From positions 2,108,001 through 2,172,000 of the forward strand of contig CP046864.1 of NCBI GenBank assembly GCA_039640495.1: 64,000 bases of DNA, written 5' to 3'. Both the position numbers and the translations under genes were made by a program. This document shows, one piece after another, positions 10,089-19,809 of this stretch (position 1 is its first letter; each line of letters begins with the position of its first letter). This stretch comes from Rhodobacteraceae bacterium IMCC1335. Its GTDB lineage: Bacteria; Pseudomonadota; Alphaproteobacteria; Rhodobacterales; Rhodobacteraceae. The notes beneath the pieces were generated by a model. It ran no database searches and had not been told where the DNA came from. It was given only the letters and a program-made list of their open reading frames with translations.

Positions 10089-10702
10089 CGCGTGTCGGTC
10101 AATCTGGCGACATATCGGGCCAGCGTGTCTATTTCTAGGTTAACCAAATCCCCTACCGCCATATCGCCCCATGTTGTGACGGTTTTGGTATGGGGAATAA
10201 AATTGACGCCGAAGCTTTCATCGCCAACCTCATTCACCGTCAGCGAGGTGCCGTTCAAAGCCACCGACCCTTTTGGGGCTATAAAACGCGCAAGATCTTT
10301 CGCCACTTTAAATTCAACCCGCGTGCTGTCGCCCTCCTCGGTGATGGCCGTGATTTCAGCAATACCATCAACATGGCCCGACACGATATGCCCGCCAAGT
10401 TCATCGCCCAATTTGAGCGCACGCTCGAGATTTACCCGCCCCCCTTCAACCCAAGCCGATCTACTGTTTGCCGCCGTATCAGCCGGCCCAATATTGGTTT
10501 TTGAAACCGTTTCTGCACTAATATCAACATCAAACCAACCAACGCCAAAATCAACAACAGTCAGACACACACCATTGCACGCGATCGATGCACCGAGGAC
10601 GATCGTCTCATGGTCATAGCTGGTTTTTAACCTGGCTCTGATATCGCCACGAAGCTCAACGCGTTCAATCTGCCCAATATCGGTGATGATCCCAGTAAAC
10701 AT
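10085..10702 (-). CDS. ribE: Riboflavin synthase alpha chain
   Basis: 205-residue enzyme that dismutates two 6,7-dimethyl-8-ribityllumazine molecules into riboflavin. It shows two tandem lumazine-binding repeats, the first starting MFTGIITDIG with SIACNGVCLTVV, the second with GGHIVSGHVDG and GSVALNGTSLTVNEV. Start at 10702 is taken because the family begins exactly with MFTGI and GGAG lies about 10 bases upstream; the open frame extends further but is not plausible. It is divergent from kpsS. No ribBA or ribH follows, so the riboflavin genes are split; ribD lies 4.7 kb away beyond the capsule genes. Confidence 0.95.
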   Translation of the reverse strand: MFTGIITDIGQIERVELRGDIRARLKTSYDHETIVLGASIACNGVCLTVVDFGVGWFDVDISAETVSKTNIGPADTAANSRSAWVEGGRVNLERALKLGDELGGHIVSGHVDGIAEITAITEEGDSTRVEFKVAKDLARFIAPKGSVALNGTSLTVNEVGDESFGVNFIPHTKTVTTWGDMAVGDLVNLEIDTLARYVARLTDTR

Positions 10703-10808
10703 TGTTCGGTGACTCCAAATTTTCTTATCTTCGCCGCAATTATGCCAAAAATTTAGCGCATTCGAGCGACAGCCCTTGGCCTGTATAGATATGGAACATT
10801 TCACGCTT

Positions 10809-12134
10809 ATGAACAATGACCTGCAGAAAAAACGTATGTTTCTTTTTCTACAAGGGCCGCATGGACCTTTTTTTTCACAGCTGGCATGTGCGCTTGAAAG
10901 CTATGGCCACGCCACCAGCCAAATTGGCTTTAATCAGGGCGATAAAACCTTTTGGGCAAATAAGCGAAGTTTTATTCCTTTCACTCTACCAATCGATGCG
11001 TGGAGCGGGTTTTTGCAACGAGAATTTCGAGAAAAGCAGATCACAGATCTTGTGATCTATAACGACACGCGCCCCTTCCATAAAACTGCCATTCAAGCCG
11101 CGCATGCCAAAGGTATAAACGTTCATATCTTTGAAGAAGGCTATTTAAGACCCTATTGGATCACCTATGAGCGCAACGGCAGCAATGGAAATTCAAAATT
11201 AATGTCCTTAGCGCAGAGCGCCGTTGTTCCAGATCACTTGATCCTCAATCCAGATACCGTGCCTGCTCCCTGTCATTGGGGGGATATGCGCGAGCATATT
11301 TTCTATGGCGCCGTCTATCATTGGTGCATTCTGTGCGCCAATCGTCAATTTCCCAATTTTACCTCGCATCGAGAGATCAGCATTAGGAAGGAATTTCGGC
11401 TTCATCTGAAGCAATTGATTTTTACGCCAGCGCGAATGGCGGCACGTTTCTGGGCAAATTTAACCTTAAAGTTTCGGACCTATCCCTATCATTTGATTTT
11501 GATGCAATTGCAGCATGACAGCGCAATTCAAAACCACTCTCCCTTCAAAACGAACGCCAGTTTTCTTGAATTCGTTCTTCGAAGTTTTGCAAATAACGCC
11601 GCGCCGCATCATCATCTTGTGATCAAAGCGCACCCTTTGGAAGACGGTCGTTCAGAGATCGCGTATCATTTGCGAAGACTAGGTGCAAAATTCGATATTA
11701 ACAGGCGTATTCACTATCTTCCCGGCGGCAAGCTCGCGCATGTCTTAGATCCCGCACTCAGCGTTGTGACCGTCAATTCAACCGCCGGGCAACAAGCCTT
11801 ATGGCGAGGTATTCCAGTTAAAACGCTGGGAAAGGCGATTTACAATCAAAATAAATTTGTCTCCGAGCAATCGCTTGATGCGTTTTTTGCAGACCCAAAA
11901 GCTCCAAATCTTCCAGCCTATCGGGCGTTTCGAAACTTTTTATTACTGACATCGCAAATACCTGGCGGGTTTTATTCAAAAGCCGGGCGGCAGCAAGCAA
12001 TTGCCCGCCTTGCAAAGAAAATGTTTCATCCACTAGACCCCTATACCGCCTATTTAAAGGGTGAGACCACCCATAATAAGCAGGATGGTTTAGCATCCCT
12101 ACCCTCCGCAGCTGCATTGGTGGCAGCCGAATGA
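10809..12134 (+). CDS. kpsS: Capsule polysaccharide biosynthesis protein KpsS-like
   Basis: About 442 residues related to KpsS, the cytoplasmic Kdo transferase that, with KpsC, builds the poly-Kdo linker joining group 2 capsules to lipid. Recognised by the start FLFLQGPHGPFFSQLACALESYGH, then NDTRPFHKTAI, IFEEGYLRPYWITYERNG, HHHLVIKAHPLEDGR and TVNSTAGQQALWRGIPVKTLG. The exact start is uncertain: ATGs at 10776, 10794, 10809 and 10836 are in frame and none has a strong ribosome site. It overlaps the next gene by four bases (ATGA), so the three capsule genes form one operon. Confidence 0.85.
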   Translation: MNNDLQKKRMFLFLQGPHGPFFSQLACALESYGHATSQIGFNQGDKTFWANKRSFIPFTLPIDAWSGFLQREFREKQITDLVIYNDTRPFHKTAIQAAHAKGINVHIFEEGYLRPYWITYERNGSNGNSKLMSLAQSAVVPDHLILNPDTVPAPCHWGDMREHIFYGAVYHWCILCANRQFPNFTSHREISIRKEFRLHLKQLIFTPARMAARFWANLTLKFRTYPYHLILMQLQHDSAIQNHSPFKTNASFLEFVLRSFANNAAPHHHLVIKAHPLEDGRSEIAYHLRRLGAKFDINRRIHYLPGGKLAHVLDPALSVVTVNSTAGQQALWRGIPVKTLGKAIYNQNKFVSEQSLDAFFADPKAPNLPAYRAFRNFLLLTSQIPGGFYSKAGRQQAIARLAKKMFHPLDPYTAYLKGETTHNKQDGLASLPSAAALVAAE

Positions 12135-13318
12135 TCCCCTTACCTATCGGTTTTATACGGTCGTATCGCTTTCAACCGGCATCGCGCAGATGGCTGGCTC
12201 GCCAGATCGCGGGGCTTATCTGTTTAAGCAGCGTTATGGCGTGCGAATTGCCCAGAGTTGGCCCGACGCGAGCAGAGATTATTGCCGATTTAAACACCAC
12301 TGAAAAAAATCTTATTGTCGAAGTTGACGCCGCCGTTGCACGAAAAACCGCTAGTATCCCTGCCTTGGGCTTTTCCAATAAATTCAAATCAGCCGCCATC
12401 CTGGGCTCTGATACGATACAGCCCGGTGATACATTAGGCCTGACGATTTGGGAAAGCGTGGAAAGCAGTCTTTTGGCGGCTCAAAACAGCAATTCAACGA
12501 TCCTTGACGAAGTACAAGTGGATGGCGAGGGGTATATTTTCATTCCCTATGCTGGGCGGATCAAAGCAGCTGGGCATACACCTGACTCGATCCGCCAGCA
12601 TTTAACGGAAATCTTGCAGGTGCAAACCCCTGACCCGCAGGTGCAAGTGCGCCGCAGCTCGGGAGATGGCGCGACCGTATCGGTGATTGGCGCCGTGGTG
12701 CAACAGGGCATCTATCCTATAGAACGCCCAACGCGAACGCTGGGTGCCATGCTGGCCCGAGCAGGCGGCGTGACCATCGAACCCGAGGTGGCGCAAATCA
12801 CCATCTTACGCGGAAGTCTTTTGGAAAAGGTCTGGTTTCAAGACCTTTATAACCACCCGAACACCGATATTTCGCTGCGTGCAGGAGATAGAGTTCTTGT
12901 CGAGACCGACACACGCGCCTTCACCTCTTTAGGATCCACGGGCACACAAGCGCGCATCGGGTTTCCCACGCAAACGATCTCGGCAATCGAAGCCTTGGCC
13001 TTGGTGGGGGGCTTATCGCCCGTTACCTCTGACCCACAGGGCATTTTCGTGTTTCGCAATGAGGCCGCCAAAACCGCCAATCATGTCTTGGGCCGCTCGG
13101 ATCTAACTGGCGAGGTTAAAATTGTTTATATTTTGGATTTAACAAAGCCAACAGGCATCTTTATCGCCCGCGATTTCACCATCCGTGATCAAGATACCGT
13201 TTACGTTACCGAGGCCGCCTTTACCCAATGGAACAAGCTTATTGCCGCCGTTACCGGATCTTTAGACGCTGTAAACACGATCAACCAATCCGCGAATACG
13301 CTCTCGTTAAAACGCTAA
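12131..13318 (+). CDS. Wza/KpsD-like outer-membrane polysaccharide export lipoprotein
   Basis: 395 residues. A basic N-terminus and hydrophobic stretch end in a lipobox-like LSSVMAC, so C38 is probably lipidated. Then comes the polysaccharide-export domain (TIQPGDTLGLTIWE, VDGEGYIFIPYAGRIKAAGHTPDSIRQHL) and two SLBB-type domains (VSVIGAVVQQGIYPI, SLRAGDRVLVETDTRAFTSLGSTG). The family forms the outer-membrane channel for capsule or exopolysaccharide. It is flanked by kpsS and kpsC in the same operon. The inner-membrane exporter (KpsMT or Wzc/Wzx) is not in the window. KpsD is an alternative name, but the length is nearer to Wza. Confidence 0.85.
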   Translation: MIPLPIGFIRSYRFQPASRRWLARQIAGLICLSSVMACELPRVGPTRAEIIADLNTTEKNLIVEVDAAVARKTASIPALGFSNKFKSAAILGSDTIQPGDTLGLTIWESVESSLLAAQNSNSTILDEVQVDGEGYIFIPYAGRIKAAGHTPDSIRQHLTEILQVQTPDPQVQVRRSSGDGATVSVIGAVVQQGIYPIERPTRTLGAMLARAGGVTIEPEVAQITILRGSLLEKVWFQDLYNHPNTDISLRAGDRVLVETDTRAFTSLGSTGTQARIGFPTQTISAIEALALVGGLSPVTSDPQGIFVFRNEAAKTANHVLGRSDLTGEVKIVYILDLTKPTGIFIARDFTIRDQDTVYVTEAAFTQWNKLIAAVTGSLDAVNTINQSANTLSLKR

Positions 13319-13321
13319 GCG

Positions 13322-15364
13322 ATGCAAGCGCCTCTCGCTCATAAAAAACGCCGCGTGGTTCAATCACTGCACCAAAAGCCTGTTTTTTGGTATAGTTTAG
13401 GCCTTTTACACAAGCGCTGCGTAGCACGTATTCTGGCACTATCAGGATATCAGCTGACGCTGGGCCTTCCATTTGCGCAAGCTGAAGTTCTGATCTGGGG
13501 AAAATCGGCAGCCGCGCGGCGTGGCCAAAAGATAGCTAAGCTTTTCAACGCACCACTTCTTTATTGCGAAGATGCATTTTTACGATCTCTTTTTCCCGCT
13601 CGGTTAGGTAAGGAGCCCCCGATCGGCATAATGCTCGACAAAGGGGGCTTCCATTACGACCCGGCGCAACCCAGCGATCTGGAACAGATTCTGCAGCATG
13701 AACCGCTAAACGATCCACACGAGTTGCAGCGCGCAGAAGACGCAATATCTCGGCTTCAAGACCAGCACCTTTCCAAATATTCAGCCTTTGATCCGCGCAT
13801 GCCGCTTCCCGAACCCGGGTTCATTTTGCTGATCGATCAAACCCGCGGCGATGGTGCTGTACGCGCGTCTGGCGGCGGGCAAATAGACTTCGACGCAATG
13901 CTTGCCCACGCAAAAGCCCATTTCCCCGATCATAAAATCATTATCAGAACCCACCCAGAAACGCGGTTCAATCTGCGCGAAGGTTATTTTTCAGCGCGGC
14001 ATTGCGATAGCCCACAGATCACGCTTTTCAATCGCGCAACTTCGCCCTGGCATCTCTTGGAACGCGCCAAAGCAGTGTATAGCTTTTCGTCACAGCTAGG
14101 TTTTGAGGCGATTTTAGCGGGGCACCGCCCCCATATATTTGGGCAACCTTTTTATGCAGGCTGGGGCTTAACAGTGGATCACAAGCCTATGCCTTGGCGA
14201 AGCCGAAAGCTTAGCTCTAGCCAATTGTTTTTGGCGGCAATGATTAAATATCCAATTTGGTATGATGCCTATCGGGACCGCTTATGCAGTTTAGAAACCA
14301 TATTAGACAATTTGGAAGCCAAAACCCGCACGTGGCGCGAAGATCATCAAGGCTGGTCTGCTTCGGGCATTAGCCGGTGGAAACGGCGGCATTTTCGGGC
14401 TTTTTTTGGCCGATACAAATCCGTGAAATTTCAAAACACACCCAGCGAAGGCCTAAAAGGGAACTCGCGCAAAAGGATGGTTTGGGCCAGCGCACAACCA
14501 TCGGCCGGCACATCTGTCACGCGCATCGAAGACGGGTTCCTGCGCTCGCAGGGTTTGGGGGCTAATTTGGTGCCGCCGCTTTCCCTAATTTGTGACGATC
14601 TTGGCATTTATTACGACCCTTCCCAAGAAAGTCGGCTTGAGCGCATATTGTTAAAAATGCCGCCGCTTCGCGCGGATCAGACGCGGCGCATCAAAACGCT
14701 GCAAAGGCGGTTGATTGACCATAATCTGACAAAATACAATCTTCATAGAGCCTATAACCTGCAGCAAGAAAAAAGCTGCATCCTGGTGCCGGGACAAGTT
14801 GCCGATGATGCCTCTGTGCTGTGCGGCGGTGGCCCAAAGGGTGACAATCTATCGCTTTTAAAGCGCGTTAGGCGCGCCAATCTAAACGCCTTTATTCTTT
14901 ATAAGCCGCACCCGGATGTGGAAAGCAATTTAAGGCTTTGCGCCTTACCTAAAAAAACTGTTCTGCGCTATGCCGATGATTGCCTCGAAAATTGTGGCGC
15001 AGCGCAGGCCCTTGAGAGCTGTGATGAGGTGCACACTGGCACATCACTGATGGGGTTTGAAGCGCTGCTACGCGGTATTTCCGTTACAACATATGGGCAA
15101 CCATTTTATGCAGGCTGGGGATTCACCAATGATCTAGGGCCTAAAATCGCACGGCGCAAACTCGGCCTAACCTTGCAGGAATTTTTATACGGATGCCTGA
15201 TAATATACCCGCGCTACTTTGATCCAGTCACGCGCAGGGCTTGCCCCGTTGAAGTGGTGGTAGATCGATTGCTGGACCCCAGTGCGCATCGCCCAAGCCA
15301 GGCGAACAGAGCGCTCGCCAAACTGCAGGGTTGGTTTGCCAAGCCCGATCCGTTTTGGCGTTAA
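13322..15364 (+). CDS. kpsC: Capsule polysaccharide biosynthesis protein KpsC-like
   Basis: 680 residues, a double protein: each half carries the same motifs, EDAFLRSLF then QPFYAGWGLT in the first (near residues 80 and 275), and EDGFLRSQGLG then QPFYAGWGFT in the second (near 400 and 590). In characterised KpsC the two halves are separate Kdo transferases of differing linkage; that both halves keep the motifs suggests both are active here (inference). IIRTHPE and YKPHPDV are the sugar-nucleotide-binding turns. It starts three bases after the export gene stop and converges on ribD with a 23-base gap. Confidence 0.88.
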   Translation: MQAPLAHKKRRVVQSLHQKPVFWYSLGLLHKRCVARILALSGYQLTLGLPFAQAEVLIWGKSAAARRGQKIAKLFNAPLLYCEDAFLRSLFPARLGKEPPIGIMLDKGGFHYDPAQPSDLEQILQHEPLNDPHELQRAEDAISRLQDQHLSKYSAFDPRMPLPEPGFILLIDQTRGDGAVRASGGGQIDFDAMLAHAKAHFPDHKIIIRTHPETRFNLREGYFSARHCDSPQITLFNRATSPWHLLERAKAVYSFSSQLGFEAILAGHRPHIFGQPFYAGWGLTVDHKPMPWRSRKLSSSQLFLAAMIKYPIWYDAYRDRLCSLETILDNLEAKTRTWREDHQGWSASGISRWKRRHFRAFFGRYKSVKFQNTPSEGLKGNSRKRMVWASAQPSAGTSVTRIEDGFLRSQGLGANLVPPLSLICDDLGIYYDPSQESRLERILLKMPPLRADQTRRIKTLQRRLIDHNLTKYNLHRAYNLQQEKSCILVPGQVADDASVLCGGGPKGDNLSLLKRVRRANLNAFILYKPHPDVESNLRLCALPKKTVLRYADDCLENCGAAQALESCDEVHTGTSLMGFEALLRGISVTTYGQPFYAGWGFTNDLGPKIARRKLGLTLQEFLYGCLIIYPRYFDPVTRRACPVEVVVDRLLDPSAHRPSQANRALAKLQGWFAKPDPFWR

Positions 15365-15387
15365 GCCAGAATTTGTACGAAACAAAC

Positions 15388-16476
15388 CTAGCAGCGCCGC
15401 CAAATTTGCAACAGATCGGGGCCAATGGCCTGCGCCTTATGCGCAACGAAGCGCTTTGCCTCTTTCAAGTGATTGATGGGCAAATCCCCGATCACCGGCT
15501 CGGCGCGCGCGCCCAGCACAAGCCCCGCAGTGACTCCCATCAGCTCATCGACAAGGTCTTCTTTCAGCAGAGCCGCTGCCAGTGCCCCTCCGCCTTCGCA
15601 AAAGACCCGTGTCAGGCCCTTTTGCGCCAAACGCTGCGCAACATCTTTAAGGTCAAGATTGTTTTTATCCGCCGCACATTCGATCAACACCGCCCCAAGC
15701 TTTTGCCATGCCCGTAAGCGCGCTTTATCGGCCTGAGGGCCATGGCAGATCCAGACAGGCACGCTTTTCGCCGTTTGCGCCAAGTGATGGGTCTCGGGAA
15801 GATCAGCGCCATTGCTAACCACCACACGTACCGGCTGCCGCTCAATGCCGATATCCCGAACGGTCAGATTGGGATTGTCACGGCGCACCGTCCCCCCCCC
15901 AACCAAAACGGCATCATAGCGCGCCCGCATCCCATGCACCCATCGCCGCGCCAAAGGCCCGGTAATCCATTGGCTTTCGCCATTTTCCATCGCCGATTTG
16001 CCATCAAAGCTGGCCGCCATTTTCAACGCTATATGCGGCCTGCCACGCAGAATCCGATTAAAAAAGCCCGCGTGATCCCAGGCAGCAGCCTCTGCCTCTA
16101 CTCCTTCAACAACCTCAATGCCAGCAGCTTTTAATGCTGCCACCCCGCGCCCCGCAACCCGGGGATCTGGATCTGCCGCACCAATCACAACCCGCGCAAC
16201 TTTGGCCGCAATCAGCGCATCACAACAAGGACTGGTCTGCCCTTGATGCGCACAGGGCTCTAACGTGACAAAGGCAGTGGCGCCCGCTGCCAACGCGCCC
16301 GCGCGTTTCAACGCCTGTGCTTCTGCATGCGGACGCCCCCCTATCGCGGTCCAACCGCGGCCAACAACGCGTCCCTTTTTTACGATCACGCAGCCCACTG
16401 CCGGATTGGGCCAGCATTGGCCTTGATTGCGCCGCCCTAAAGCCAGCGCATGCGTCATGAACTGGTGATCTTGCAC
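15388..16476 (-). CDS. ribD: Bifunctional diaminohydroxyphosphoribosylaminopyrimidine deaminase/reductase
   Basis: 362 residues for two successive steps of riboflavin synthesis. N-terminal deaminase has the zinc motif HAEAQALKRAG and the PCAHQGQTSPCCDALI cysteines. The C-terminal reductase has DGKSAMENGESQWITG, the NADPH region (VLVGGGTVRRDNPNLTVR) and the late glycine motif FCEGGGALAAALL. Length is normal. It is nine bases downstream of nrdR, the usual nrdR-ribD pair, but ribE is separated from it by the capsule genes. Confidence 0.95.
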   Translation of the reverse strand: MQDHQFMTHALALGRRNQGQCWPNPAVGCVIVKKGRVVGRGWTAIGGRPHAEAQALKRAGALAAGATAFVTLEPCAHQGQTSPCCDALIAAKVARVVIGAADPDPRVAGRGVAALKAAGIEVVEGVEAEAAAWDHAGFFNRILRGRPHIALKMAASFDGKSAMENGESQWITGPLARRWVHGMRARYDAVLVGGGTVRRDNPNLTVRDIGIERQPVRVVVSNGADLPETHHLAQTAKSVPVWICHGPQADKARLRAWQKLGAVLIECAADKNNLDLKDVAQRLAQKGLTRVFCEGGGALAAALLKEDLVDELMGVTAGLVLGARAEPVIGDLPINHLKEAKRFVAHKAQAIGPDLLQIWRRC

Positions 16477-16485
16477 TGACCTGGC

Positions 16486-16953
16486 CTATTCTTCAGTGGG
16501 TATATTGGGCCTCAATTCACTGACAAATTTATCGAAATCATCGGCAGCCTGAAAGTTTTTATAAACGCTCGCAAAGCGCACATAGGCCACCGTATCGATG
16601 CGCGCCAGCGCCTCCATAACGATCTCACCGATTTTCTTTGAATTAATATCGGTTTCGCCAAGGCTTTCCAGACGCCGTACGATCCCCGAAATCATTTGCT
16701 CCATCCGCTCGTTTTCAATTGGCCGTTTTTGCAGCGCAATACGAATGGAGCGCTCGAGCTTGTCGCGATCAAAATCTTCGCGTCGTCCATTCGACTTTAT
16801 CACCACAAGATCGCGCAATTGCACCCGCTCATAAGTGGTAAAGCGCCCCACGCAAGCTGCACAAAACCGACGGCGTCGAATTGCAACATGGTCTTCAGCG
16901 GGGCGGGAATCTTTCACTTGAGTATCAATATTCCCACAGAACGGGCAACGCAT
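16486..16953 (-). CDS. nrdR: Transcriptional repressor NrdR
   Basis: 155-residue zinc-ribbon/ATP-cone repressor of ribonucleotide reductase genes. The zinc ribbon is MRCPFCGN at the start and [12 protein letters not shown] around residue 32; the ATP-cone follows ([30 protein letters not shown]). Start at 16953 is preferred because AAAGGAT lies seven bases before it and the family begins MRCPFC; two upstream in-frame ATGs are less well placed. First gene of the nrdR-ribD unit. Confidence 0.95.
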   Translation of the reverse strand: MRCPFCGNIDTQVKDSRPAEDHVAIRRRRFCAACVGRFTTYERVQLRDLVVIKSNGRREDFDRDKLERSIRIALQKRPIENERMEQMISGIVRRLESLGETDINSKKIGEIVMEALARIDTVAYVRFASVYKNFQAADDFDKFVSELRPNIPTEE

Positions 16954-17175
16954 TGGCATATCCTTTGGCATAAGACTGGCCCGAATTTGCGGGCCAAAGA
17001 CTGTTTTACACGAGCACTATAGGGCAACCGCAACGCTTTGTGTAGTCTGCTTTTTTGATCACTACAGATAGATTTTGATCAAATTCATAAGGCCTGCCCA
17101 GACACCTATAGCGCCACTATACCTGTACAGAAACAGAAGACGCGTTCAAAAAATGGTTAACAGGGCGCAGCGCAT

Positions 17176-17607
17176 TTACATGGGCGCGGGCAGCTGATCG
17201 CGCAAGACAGAGGCAATGATCCGACGCTGATGCGGCGCCACGCGATGTTCGACCAGGTAAATCCCCTGCCACGTCCCCAATGCCAATTGGCCCTCATGCA
17301 GTGGAATAGTTAGAAATGTCGGTAAAAGCGCGGCTTTTATATGCGCCGGCATATCATCCGCACCTTCATAAAGATGAGTCAAATATGACATGGAAGGATG
17401 GGTTGCCGGCGGCACCAAACGATCAAAAAACGCCATTAAATCAGAGCGCACATCCTGGTCAGCGTTTTCTTGAATCAACAAACTTGCCGAACTGTGCTGA
17501 ACGAATAAATTTACCAGACCGTTACCTTGCACCCACCGAGCGATCCGATCGGTAAGCTCATACAGCCGCGGACCATCTGTTTGTACAATGAAAGTCTTTT
17601 GCATCAT
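17176..17607 (-). CDS. yjbQ: YjbQ/UPF0047 family protein (secondary thiamine-phosphate synthase)
   Basis: 143 residues of the YjbQ (UPF0047) family; characterised members have weak thiamine-phosphate synthase activity in vitro, but the cellular role is unsettled. Family signature: VNLFVQHSSASLLIQENAD near residue 35, then HPSMSYLTHLYEGADDMPAHIKAALLPT and LALGTWQGIYLVEHR. The start may be the first or second of two adjacent ATGs. It stands alone between nrdR and rpoD, same strand as both. Confidence 0.9.
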   Translation of the reverse strand: MMQKTFIVQTDGPRLYELTDRIARWVQGNGLVNLFVQHSSASLLIQENADQDVRSDLMAFFDRLVPPATHPSMSYLTHLYEGADDMPAHIKAALLPTFLTIPLHEGQLALGTWQGIYLVEHRVAPHQRRIIASVLRDQLPAPM

Positions 17608-17712
17608 ACCCGCTCAACTGGTTTCTCACATTTGGCTTGCGCTTATCAAACCGCCCTAACTTCACCAGATGCATTGAATGCATCTTGACTGTAAACCGGC
17701 CAAGTAGCGTGT

Positions 17713-19698
17713 TTATTGATCCAAGAAACTACGCAATTTGCGCGAGCGTGACGGGTGCTTTAATTTGCGCAAAGCCTTGGCTTCGATCTGCCGGATCCGC
17801 TCGCGCGTCACGCTGAATTGCTGCCCCACTTCTTCAAGCGTGTGATCCGTATTCATGCCAATCCCGAAGCGCATGCGCAAAACCCGCTCTTCCCGCGGCG
17901 TGAGTGATGACAGCACGCGCGTGGTGGTTTCCTTCAGATTCTCTTGAATTGCGCTGTCCAATGGCAAGACTGCGTTAGAATCTGGGATAAAATCACCCAG
18001 TTGCGAATCTTCTTCATCGCCGATCGGGGTTTCCAGTGAAATCGGCTCTTTGGCGATTTTCATCACTTTGCGCACTTTTTCCAACGGCATTTGGAGTTTA
18101 GCAGCCAATTCCTCGGGCGTTGGTTCGCGCCCAATCTCATGCAGCATCTGCCGGCCGGTGCGCACCAGCTTGTTTATGGTTTCAATCATATGAACAGGAA
18201 TACGAATGGTTCGCGCCTGATCAGCGATCGAACGGGTGATCGCTTGGCGAATCCACCATGTCGCATAGGTTGAAAACTTATACCCACGCCGATATTCAAA
18301 CTTATCCACAGCCTTCATCAGGCCGATATTACCTTCTTGAATTAAATCAAGAAATTGCAAGCCGCGGTTCGTGTATTTTTTAGCAATTGAAATCACCAAA
18401 CGCAGGTTTGCTTCAACCATTTCTTTCTTGGCTTGGCGGGCTTCTTTCTCGCCTTTTTGAACCTGCGCCACTATGCGTCTGAATTCGCTTATATCCAAAC
18501 CGATATATTGACCAACCTGCGCCATATCATTGCGCAACCCTTCCACTTTATCGGTGGAGCGTTCGATGAACATTTGCCATCCCCGGCCGGGTTTCTCAGC
18601 CATGCGTTCTATCCAATTGGGATCGAGTTCATGGCCCCGATATTCATCGATGAACTCGCGGCGGTTGATCCGCGCTTGATCCGCCAATTTAACCATGGAA
18701 CTATCAATCTGCATGATGCGCCGGTTGATCCCATACAGCTGATCAATCAGTGCCTCAATCCGGTTATTGTGCAAATGAAGCCCGTTGACCAGCTCGACAA
18801 TTTCAGCGCGCAATGCCTGATATGTTGCCTCTTCTGTCTCAGTAAAGCTGCTATCTTCATTCAAAGTTGCAGAAATCCGCGAATCCTGCATATCGGATAA
18901 TTTTATATAGTCGGATGCAATACGATCAAGCGTTTCAAGCACCTGAAGTTTCAACGCCGCTTCCATCGCTGCCAAAGACAGGTTGGACTGATCGTCTTCA
19001 TCGTCATCATCATCGTCATCGCTCAGTATTGGATTGCCATCTGCATCCAACTCTTCGGATTGGGCCTCCTTTTGCTGCCCAACCGCGACATTGCCGGTTG
19101 CCAGAACATTTTCGCCTTCACCATCTTCTTCCATTTGATTGCCGAAGGTGGTTTCCAAATCGATCACTTCGCGCAGCAGAATCTCTTCGCTCAGCAATTC
19201 ATCGCGCCAAATTGTGATCGCCTGAAACGTCAAAGGGCTTTCGCATAGCCCAAGGATCATCGTGTTGCGCCCTGCCTCGATCCGTTTGGCAATCGCAATT
19301 TCACCTTCGCGGCTGAGCAGCTCAACCGAGCCCATTTCACGAAGATACATGCGCACGGGATCATCGGTGCGATCAAGCTTTTCGGTTTCTCCCGAGGATA
19401 GCGCCACATCTTTACCGCCTGTCACCGCGACCAGATCCGTGGCTCCTTTTTCTTCTTCTTCGATCTCTTCATCTTCAATGATATTGATGCCCATTTCAGA
19501 CAGCATCGACATCACATCTTCAATTTGTTCGGAAGAAACCTGATCAGGTGGCAATACCTGATTAAGTTGATCATATGTTATATAACCACGTTCACGCGCT
19601 TCACCAATCATTTTCTTGACCGCGGCTTGACTCATATCAAGGGAGATCTCGGCGTCCTGATCATCTGTCTTGCGATCGTCGGTGTCTTTAGCGGCCAT
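17713..19698 (-). CDS. rpoD: RNA polymerase primary sigma factor (sigma-70)
   Basis: 661-residue housekeeping sigma factor. Region 1.1 is followed by region 1.2 ([23 protein letters not shown]), then a non-conserved insert with an acidic run (seven Asp and Asp/Glu residues near 230), then region 2 ([52 protein letters not shown]), region 3 ([16 protein letters not shown]) and region 4 ([28 protein letters not shown]). Length and insert are typical for alphaproteobacterial RpoD. AGGAG lies upstream of the ATG. It is downstream of dnaG on the same strand, the usual dnaG-rpoD order. Confidence 0.97.
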   Translation of the reverse strand: MAAKDTDDRKTDDQDAEISLDMSQAAVKKMIGEARERGYITYDQLNQVLPPDQVSSEQIEDVMSMLSEMGINIIEDEEIEEEEKGATDLVAVTGGKDVALSSGETEKLDRTDDPVRMYLREMGSVELLSREGEIAIAKRIEAGRNTMILGLCESPLTFQAITIWRDELLSEEILLREVIDLETTFGNQMEEDGEGENVLATGNVAVGQQKEAQSEELDADGNPILSDDDDDDDEDDQSNLSLAAMEAALKLQVLETLDRIASDYIKLSDMQDSRISATLNEDSSFTETEEATYQALRAEIVELVNGLHLHNNRIEALIDQLYGINRRIMQIDSSMVKLADQARINRREFIDEYRGHELDPNWIERMAEKPGRGWQMFIERSTDKVEGLRNDMAQVGQYIGLDISEFRRIVAQVQKGEKEARQAKKEMVEANLRLVISIAKKYTNRGLQFLDLIQEGNIGLMKAVDKFEYRRGYKFSTYATWWIRQAITRSIADQARTIRIPVHMIETINKLVRTGRQMLHEIGREPTPEELAAKLQMPLEKVRKVMKIAKEPISLETPIGDEEDSQLGDFIPDSNAVLPLDSAIQENLKETTTRVLSSLTPREERVLRMRFGIGMNTDHTLEEVGQQFSVTRERIRQIEAKALRKLKHPSRSRKLRSFLDQ

Positions 19699-19809
19699 TC
19701 AGCACTCCTAATTTAACGCGGGTGATTCGTTTCTGACAAGAGATAACGGAATCAGATGATTCGGCTACCCCGTTTACAGCACTTTATTTACCGATATCTC
19801 TCTATTTAG

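Noticed and set aside
10703..10816. N-terminal extension of riboflavin synthase
   Set aside because: The family starts at MFTGI, a ribosome site precedes that ATG, and the extension would occupy the divergent kpsS promoter.
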